Assembly: GCA_003230535.1 (NCBI GenBank)
Contig: QIEW01000458.1
Location: 1-10,516, forward strand
From: a bacterium
Lineage (GTDB): Bacteria > SZUA-182 > SZUA-191
Length of the DNA stretch: 10,516 bases
Direction: 5' to 3'
Part shown: positions 7,078 through 10,516 of the stretch, piece after piece
Layout of the letters: the number at the start of each line of letters is the position of its first letter
Position numbering within the stretch: the first letter of the stretch is position 1
Notes under the pieces: model-generated
Database searches by the model: none
Told to the model about the DNA's origin: nothing
What the model saw: the letters and a program-made list of their open reading frames with translations, nothing else
Translations under genes and position numbers: made by a program

Positions 7078-7260
7078 TTACTCCTCCTTCAGCTTAGCGT
7101 GAGCGGCGGCTAATCTGGCGATTGGCACCCGGTAGGGGGAGCAGCTGACATAGTTCAGGCCGACTTTGTGGCAGAACTCAACTGAGGCCGGGTCGCCGCC
7201 ATGCTCGCCGCAAATACCCGCATCTATGGTTTGAGTTTGATTGCCGATAACTCTTGCCAA
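7078..7260 (-). pseudogene. Displaced 3'-end fragment of ppdK (second copy)
   Basis: Residues 15-59 of this 60-codon frame ([15 protein letters not shown] through HAKLKE) are identical to the C terminus of the ppdK product at 7833-8627, including the cysteine of GICGEHGG. At DNA level 7085-7219 matches 7843-7977 with only two differences, both synonymous third-position changes. Upstream of the repeat the frame turns into an unrelated stretch ([13 protein letters not shown]) with a TTG at 7260 preceded by AAGGA. A real protein is unlikely: the fragment covers only the last strand and helices of the PEP/pyruvate barrel. It is best read as the old gene end pushed aside by an insertion, or as one end of a duplication. 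It ends KLKEE-TAA, where the gene-borne copy ends KLKEQE-TGA. Confidence 0.85.
7085..7219. repeat. 135-bp direct repeat, left copy (ppdK 3' end)
   Basis: Matches 7843-7977 at an offset of 758 bp with two mismatches (A at 7102 and A at 7180, against G at 7860 and 7938). Identity stops abruptly on both sides. The toxin-antitoxin pair lies between the two copies. Confidence 0.95.
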
Positions 7261-7271
7261 TAATCCTTATT

Positions 7272-7604
7272 TCATTGCCGTAGTATACTTACTATCTTCT
7301 CAATTATTTCAGTAAGTTTTTCTGGTTTAAGATGTCCAACCTGATATAAGATAATGTGCCGATCTGCGGTAAAGATACGATTTGGTCTGACATGACTGTT
7401 TTTCTTTAAGGTGCCGGTGGCAAAATCATTGCCGTCAATTGGAATAGCATACTCATCCTTAACCCATTGGCCGGTTACCTGGCATAAAATCAGATCATCT
7501 CCCACCAATTCTGCCATAACCAAAGCTGGGCGTCTTTTGGCTTGGGTTAAGTCAGAGAAAGGGAATGGAACCACCACTACATCACCTTTTACAAATCTCG
7601 CCAT
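7272..7604 (-). CDS. Type II toxin, PemK/MazF-like mRNA interferase
   Basis: A 110-residue protein of the PemK/MazF fold, whose members cleave RNA and are held inactive by the partner antitoxin. It shows the N-terminal KGDVVVVPFPFSDL (6-19), the RRPALVM strand (24-30) with the conserved arginine, and LILCQVTGQW with Thr44 where MazF enzymes have their catalytic Thr/Ser. IRP-type SHVRPNRIFTADRHIILYQV and a C-terminal helical segment (PEKLTEIIEKIVSIL) follow. Length is normal and the frame is intact. The ATG at 7604 lies inside the end of the antitoxin gene (16-bp overlap), with GAGG just upstream, so translation is probably coupled. The DNA is more AT-rich than ppdK, in keeping with acquisition. 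The exact subfamily and cut site cannot be told from sequence alone. Confidence 0.88.
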   Translation of the reverse strand: MARFVKGDVVVVPFPFSDLTQAKRRPALVMAELVGDDLILCQVTGQWVKDEYAIPIDGNDFATGTLKKNSHVRPNRIFTADRHIILYQVGHLKPEKLTEIIEKIVSILRQ

Positions 7605-7783
7605 GCCTCATCCTCTTCCGGTGTCAGCCAATCTTTGCTAAGGGATGATTCACTGGCTAGCGCCGTCCCCAGTTTCTTCTTCAACACTTTTGTTTTCAAG
7701 AAACGGATAAAGTCCAATACCTCTTCTAGGAGCGGCTCTGGCATCTGCTCCATTTCATCTAAGATCAATTCCTTTGAAAACAT
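7589..7783 (-). CDS. Antitoxin of the PemK/MazF pair (DUF2281-like)
   Basis: A 64-residue acidic protein. The first 35 residues form a predicted amphipathic helix pair (LILDEMEQMPEPLLEEVLDF, then IRFLKTK), the pattern of DUF2281-type antitoxins. The tail LSKDWLTPEEDEAWRDL resembles the toxin-wrapping C terminus of such antitoxins. The gene order, antitoxin first and overlapping the toxin by 16 bp, is standard for type II modules. A strong ribosome-binding site (a run of six G, 7788-7793 on the complementary strand) precedes ATG 7783. A 16-bp near-palindrome at 7815-7830 upstream could be the autoregulatory operator. It begins only 49 bp after the ppdK stop. Confidence 0.82.
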   Translation of the reverse strand: MFSKELILDEMEQMPEPLLEEVLDFIRFLKTKVLKKKLGTALASESSLSKDWLTPEEDEAWRDL

Positions 7784-7814
7784 AATTCCCCCCTAACCTC
7801 AATGCAGTTCACTT

Positions 7815-7830
7815 AAGGACATATGCCCTT
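7815..7830. promoter_or_regulatory. Candidate operator of the toxin-antitoxin pair
   Basis: A 16-bp near-palindrome, AAGGACATATGCCCTT, symmetrical except for one base pair, lies between the ppdK stop and the antitoxin start. Type II antitoxin complexes commonly bind such a palindrome at their own promoter. Its role here is inferred from position and symmetry only; it could instead be part of the ppdK mRNA end. Confidence 0.3.
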
Positions 7831-7832
7831 TG

Positions 7833-8594
7833 TCATTCCTGTTCCTTCAGCTTAGCGTGGGCGGCGGCTAATCTGGCGATTGGCACCCGGTAGGGGGAGC
7901 AGCTGACATAGTTCAGGCCGACTTTGTGGCAGAACTCGACTGAGGCCGGGTCGCCGCCATGCTCGCCGCAAATACCCACCTTAAGACCGGGCCGAACACC
8001 CCGCCCTAACCTCACCGCGGTCTTTATCAGCTTCCCCACTCCCACCTGATCTATGGTAACGAAGGGGTCGGCTTCCAAAATACCTTTCTCCACATAGCCC
8101 GGCAGAAACACGCCGGCATCATCGCGGGAAAAACCGAAGGTCATCTGTGTCAGATCGTTGGTGCCGAAGGAGAAGAACTCCGCTTCTTGGGCAATCTCAT
8201 CTGCGGTCAGAGCAGCCCTGGGAATTTCTATCATAGTTCCAATAGAGTATTTAACCTTAATTCTCAACCGCCGGATAACTTCTTCGGCTACCTCGACAGC
8301 ATCCTTTTTTGTAAACTGCAACTCTTTTACATGGCCCACCAGCGGGATCATTACCTCCGGGATCACGCTAACACCTTTTTTGATCAACTCGCAGGCGGCC
8401 TCAAAGATAGCCCGCACCTGCATTTTGTATATTTCAGGATAAGTAATACCCAGACGACACCCCCGGTGTCCCAGCATCGGATTAAACTCATGCAAGCTCC
8501 GCACCTTATCTAAAACAGCCTCCTTCTGCCGGATTTGGACGAGAAGCTCATCTATCTTAGATAAGGAAGAGACATCCCGCAGTTTGAGTTTCAT
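7833..8594 (-). CDS. ppdK: ppdK piece 4: PEP/pyruvate-binding barrel
   Basis: This segment, from [10 protein letters not shown] to KLKEQE-TGA, holds most of the C-terminal TIM-barrel domain that binds PEP/pyruvate: [69 protein letters not shown] and [13 protein letters not shown] with the proton-relay Cys. An in-frame ATG at 8627 begins in out-of-frame DNA and is unlikely to be a real start. The last 135 bp of this region are duplicated at 7085-7219. Confidence 0.85.
   Translation of the reverse strand: MKLKLRDVSSLSKIDELLVQIRQKEAVLDKVRSLHEFNPMLGHRGCRLGITYPEIYKMQVRAIFEAACELIKKGVSVIPEVMIPLVGHVKELQFTKKDAVEVAEEVIRRLRIKVKYSIGTMIEIPRAALTADEIAQEAEFFSFGTNDLTQMTFGFSRDDAGVFLPGYVEKGILEADPFVTIDQVGVGKLIKTAVRLGRGVRPGLKVGICGEHGGDPASVEFCHKVGLNYVSCSPYRVPIARLAAAHAKLKEQE
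7843..7977. repeat. 135-bp direct repeat, right copy (in ppdK)
   Basis: Right-hand copy of the pair described at 7085-7219. It lies entirely inside the coding 3' end of ppdK and starts 10 bases before (to the right of) the stop codon position. Together the copies bracket 623 bp that contain the toxin-antitoxin pair. Confidence 0.95.
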
Positions 8595-9552
8595 GCAACA
8601 GATCCTCCCGGTTAGGCAAAAACTCATGCAGCGGCGGATCCAACAGCCTAATGGTTACCGGTTTTCCAGCCATAACCTCAAGTATTCCTTTAAAATCGTT
8701 TCTCTGCATCGGAAGCAGCTTATCCAAGGCTGCTATTCGGACTTCCTTGGTGTCGGCTAAGATCATCTCCCGCACAATGGAGAGGCGTTCTTTCCCAAAA
8801 AACATATGTTCGGTCCGGCAAAGTCCGATCCCTTCGGCGCCGAACTTACGAGCGACTTCAGCGTCATGCGGCGTATCGGCGTTAGTGCGCACCCGAAGCT
8901 GCCGGAACCCATCCGCCCAAGACATAAAAGTGCCAAACTCCCCTGATAATTCAGGCTCCACTAACTTTGTCCGGCCTTTGATTACCCTCCCCGTGGTTCC
9001 GTCCAGGGTAATCCATTCCCTCTCCTTTATATCCAACCCTTCCACAGTAAATCTCTTCTCCTCCTCATGCACAACAATAGCTCCGCAACCGGCTACGCAG
9101 GGCTTGCCCATTCCACGGGCCACCACCGCCGCATGAGAGGTCATCCCGCCGGTGGAGGTAAGAATACCCTTGGCGGCGTTCATGCCGGCAATATCTTCGG
9201 GAGAAGTCTCGCTGCGCACCAATATCACCGCCTTACCCAGCTCTGCCTCCGTTACTGCGGCCTCGGCAGTAAAAACCACCTGTCCTACCGCAGCTCCCGG
9301 GGAAGCCGGCAATCCTTTAGCAAAAACTTCCAGTTTAGCTTTCGGATCAATCATGGGATGGAGAAGCTGATCAAGCTGCTCCGGTTCCACCCGTAGCACC
9401 GCCGTCTTTTTATCAATCAGACCTTCCTTTAGCATATCTACAGCAATTTTGATCGCCGCGGCGGCGGTACGTTTACCGGTCCTGGTCTGGAGCATATACA
9501 GCCTCCCTTTTTGGATGGTAAACTCAATATCCTGCATATCGGTATAATGCAT
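8557..9552 (-). CDS. ppdK: ppdK piece 3: phosphohistidine domain and start of the barrel
   Basis: Starting around [17 protein letters not shown], this frame carries the end of the nucleotide-binding half ([10 protein letters not shown]), the swivelling phosphohistidine domain ([45 protein letters not shown]) and the start of the PEP/pyruvate domain ([50 protein letters not shown]). The match to PPDK ends after LLHE, at the extra A in the run at 8589-8591. The frame then runs on for a few residues to a stop at 8557. ATG 9552 lies in the 7-bp duplication and is not a natural start. Confidence 0.85.
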   Translation of the reverse strand: MHYTDMQDIEFTIQKGRLYMLQTRTGKRTAAAAIKIAVDMLKEGLIDKKTAVLRVEPEQLDQLLHPMIDPKAKLEVFAKGLPASPGAAVGQVVFTAEAAVTEAELGKAVILVRSETSPEDIAGMNAAKGILTSTGGMTSHAAVVARGMGKPCVAGCGAIVVHEEEKRFTVEGLDIKEREWITLDGTTGRVIKGRTKLVEPELSGEFGTFMSWADGFRQLRVRTNADTPHDAEVARKFGAEGIGLCRTEHMFFGKERLSIVREMILADTKEVRIAALDKLLPMQRNDFKGILEVMAGKPVTIRLLDPPLHEFLPNREDLLHETQTAGCLFLI

Positions 9553-9994
9553 AATGCTGCTCCAGCTTCTTATATATATCTTCCAATCGCCGGTAGACGT
9601 CCGGCATTTCTTCTTCCATGGAGGGCAGATCGCTCCCCCTCTTCTGGGCGATATTTATGGGATGAGGCGTGCGGATACCGGCCACTACATCCTCTCCCTG
9701 GGCATTTATAAGATACTCGCCGAAAAATATTTTTTCACCGGTAGCCGGATTTCTGGTAAAAGCTACCCCGGTGCCGGAATCATTACCTAAATTGCCAAAT
9801 ACCATGGTTTGTATATTTACCGCAGTCCCCCAATGACCGGGTATTTTATGTATCCTTCTATATTCTATAGCTCTTTTATTATCCCAGGAGTCGAAAACCG
9901 CCCCAACGGCTTGTTTTAGTTGTTCTTTTGGTTCATCAGGAAAATCCCGGAAAATCCCGGCCTGTTTTTTTCTTAACCTTTTGTTTATATTCAC
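9524..9994 (-). CDS. ppdK: ppdK piece 2: second part of the ATP-grasp domain
   Basis: The PPDK match starts at [15 protein letters not shown] and continues with [68 protein letters not shown] and [14 protein letters not shown], the nucleotide-binding core of the N-terminal half. The first 15 or so residues ([15 protein letters not shown]) are out-of-frame noise before the 10-bp duplication, and ALYRYAGY at the end is noise after the 7-bp duplication. Confidence 0.85.
   Translation of the reverse strand: MNINKRLRKKQAGIFRDFPDEPKEQLKQAVGAVFDSWDNKRAIEYRRIHKIPGHWGTAVNIQTMVFGNLGNDSGTGVAFTRNPATGEKIFFGEYLINAQGEDVVAGIRTPHPINIAQKRGSDLPSMEEEMPDVYRRLEDIYKKLEQHYALYRYAGY
9544..9557. repeat. 7-bp tandem duplication in ppdK
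   Basis: ATAATGC occurs twice in direct succession (9544-9550 and 9551-9557). On the coding strand, removing one unit restores [12 protein letters not shown], the expected PPDK sequence. With both units present the upstream frame hits a stop at 9524. Confidence 0.92.
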
Positions 9995-10516
9995 CTATCA
10001 ACTCCCAAAGAACTTGGTCGGGTAACTCTGTATCTAATTCAACCCCCAATTTTCTCTTTTTCTCCTCTAACAGCCGCTCAAATTCCGACGAATTTATTCC
10101 TAATACTACATTCCCATACATCTGAATAAACCGACGGTAGCAATCATAGGCAAAACGATTATTCCCGCCCGCCGCCTTAGCCAGCCCTTCCACAGTCCGG
10201 TTATTTAACCCCAGATTAAGCACGGTGTCCATCATCCCCGGCATGGAGATGCGCGCCCCGCTGCGCACCGAAACCAGCAGCGGCGTCTCGGCAGACCCGA
10301 ATTTGGCCCCCATAAGATCCTCGACCTGCTTCAGCTTCCCCTCCACTTCATCCCAGAGACCCGGAGGAAGTTGCTTGTCATTTTCACAATAAGCAGTGCA
10401 TGCTTCAGTAGTAATAGTAAACCCCGGAGGAACAGGGATCCCGAGGTTGGTCATCTCAGCCAGGTTCGCGCCTTTCCCTCCCAATAAATTTTTCATTGCA
10501 GCCCGACCATCGGCCT
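9936..10516 (-). CDS. ppdK: ppdK piece 1: N-terminal part (5' end outside window)
   Basis: The frame is open to the window edge (ADGRAA before Met 10496), matching the usual start ...EADG...[14 protein letters not shown] of PPDK, so only about ten N-terminal codons are missing. It contains [27 protein letters not shown], the nucleotide-binding [20 protein letters not shown], and [18 protein letters not shown]. The match to PPDK ends at TGRDFP, followed by GFS and a stop at 9936 caused by the 10-bp duplication. Confidence 0.9.
   Translation of the reverse strand, partial: ADGRAAMKNLLGGKGANLAEMTNLGIPVPPGFTITTEACTAYCENDKQLPPGLWDEVEGKLKQVEDLMGAKFGSAETPLLVSVRSGARISMPGMMDTVLNLGLNNRTVEGLAKAAGGNNRFAYDCYRRFIQMYGNVVLGINSSEFERLLEEKKRKLGVELDTELPDQVLWELIGEYKQKVKKKTGRDFPGFS
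9941..9960. repeat. 10-bp tandem duplication in ppdK
   Basis: AAAATCCCGG occurs twice in direct succession (9941-9950 and 9951-9960), and two flanking Gs extend the period-10 pattern to 22 bases. Removing one unit restores [13 protein letters not shown] on the coding strand, the expected PPDK sequence. With both units the frame stops at 9936. Confidence 0.93.

Larger units (their letters stand above)
7833..10516 (-). pseudogene. ppdK: Pyruvate, phosphate dikinase, broken into four frames (5' end outside window)
   Basis: PPDK interconverts pyruvate, ATP and phosphate with PEP, AMP and pyrophosphate; it serves glycolysis/gluconeogenesis in many anaerobes. Removing three small insertions yields one full-length protein of about 881 residues from the internal Met at 10496. 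Upstream codons ADGRAA show that the true start lies just outside the window. The insertions are a 10-bp tandem duplication (9941-9960), a 7-bp tandem duplication (9544-9557) and one extra base in the A-run at 8589-8591. Each adds +1 modulo 3, so the last piece is back in the phase of the first. All key residues survive: the nucleotide-binding [13 protein letters not shown], the phospho-His of [12 protein letters not shown] (about residue 449) and the catalytic Cys of GICGEHGG (about 837). As written, translation stops near residue 186. Either decay is very recent or the sequence has errors. A toxin-antitoxin cassette follows. Confidence 0.9.

Noticed and set aside
8651-9136. A 161-codon plus-strand ORF antisense to ppdK
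   Set aside because: It is an exact shadow of a well-supported PPDK segment; its composition (Ser/Arg-rich) is typical of antisense reading and no motif is seen.
9936-9994. Programmed ribosomal frameshifting in ppdK
   Set aside because: There is no slippery heptamer with a downstream structure at the junctions; the frame changes coincide with exact tandem duplications, and three such events in one gene are implausible.

Overview
All identifiable genes in this window lie on the minus strand. From right to left the order is: a broken ppdK (pyruvate phosphate dikinase), a PemK/MazF-type toxin-antitoxin pair, a displaced copy of the ppdK 3' end, a truncated DUF4258-like ORF, a broken arginase/agmatinase-family gene, a PpiD/SurA-type membrane foldase, ychF, hisS and the first half of aspS. 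The mix suggests a diderm (outer-membrane-bearing) bacterium with an anaerobic type of metabolism, because it has a PpiD-like membrane-anchored parvulin, a PPDK, and an AspRS of the RDHGG (non-discriminating-looking) type. A Desulfobacterota-like lineage is a reasonable guess, made from protein flavour alone and held with low confidence.

Left part (1-5900) is ordinary housekeeping DNA with intact reading frames. hisS and aspS overlap and form a translation pair. ychF and the foldase gene are single genes. The two gaps here (2248-2474 and 3573-3908) each hold a pair of related stem-loops in inverted orientation. They share the core TTTCGG...CCGAAA and look like REPIN/BIME-type repeats.

Right part (about 5900-10516) is a patch of damage and acquisition. 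The arginase-family gene changes frame at about 6585-6590 and seems to lack about 11 codons there. ppdK is interrupted by three independent small insertions: a 10-bp tandem duplication, a 7-bp tandem duplication and one extra A. Each is +1 modulo 3, while all domains and catalytic residues remain readable across the four pieces. A toxin-antitoxin pair sits directly downstream of ppdK and is flanked by 135-bp direct repeats of the ppdK 3' end (two differences, both synonymous). This looks like a cassette that entered at the 3' end of ppdK and displaced the old end.

Most worth following up are the ppdK-3'-end-bracketed toxin-antitoxin cassette, the three same-phase insertions in ppdK (real decay, phase variation or assembly error), and the two REPIN-like elements. 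I did not find a clearly new multi-gene system.
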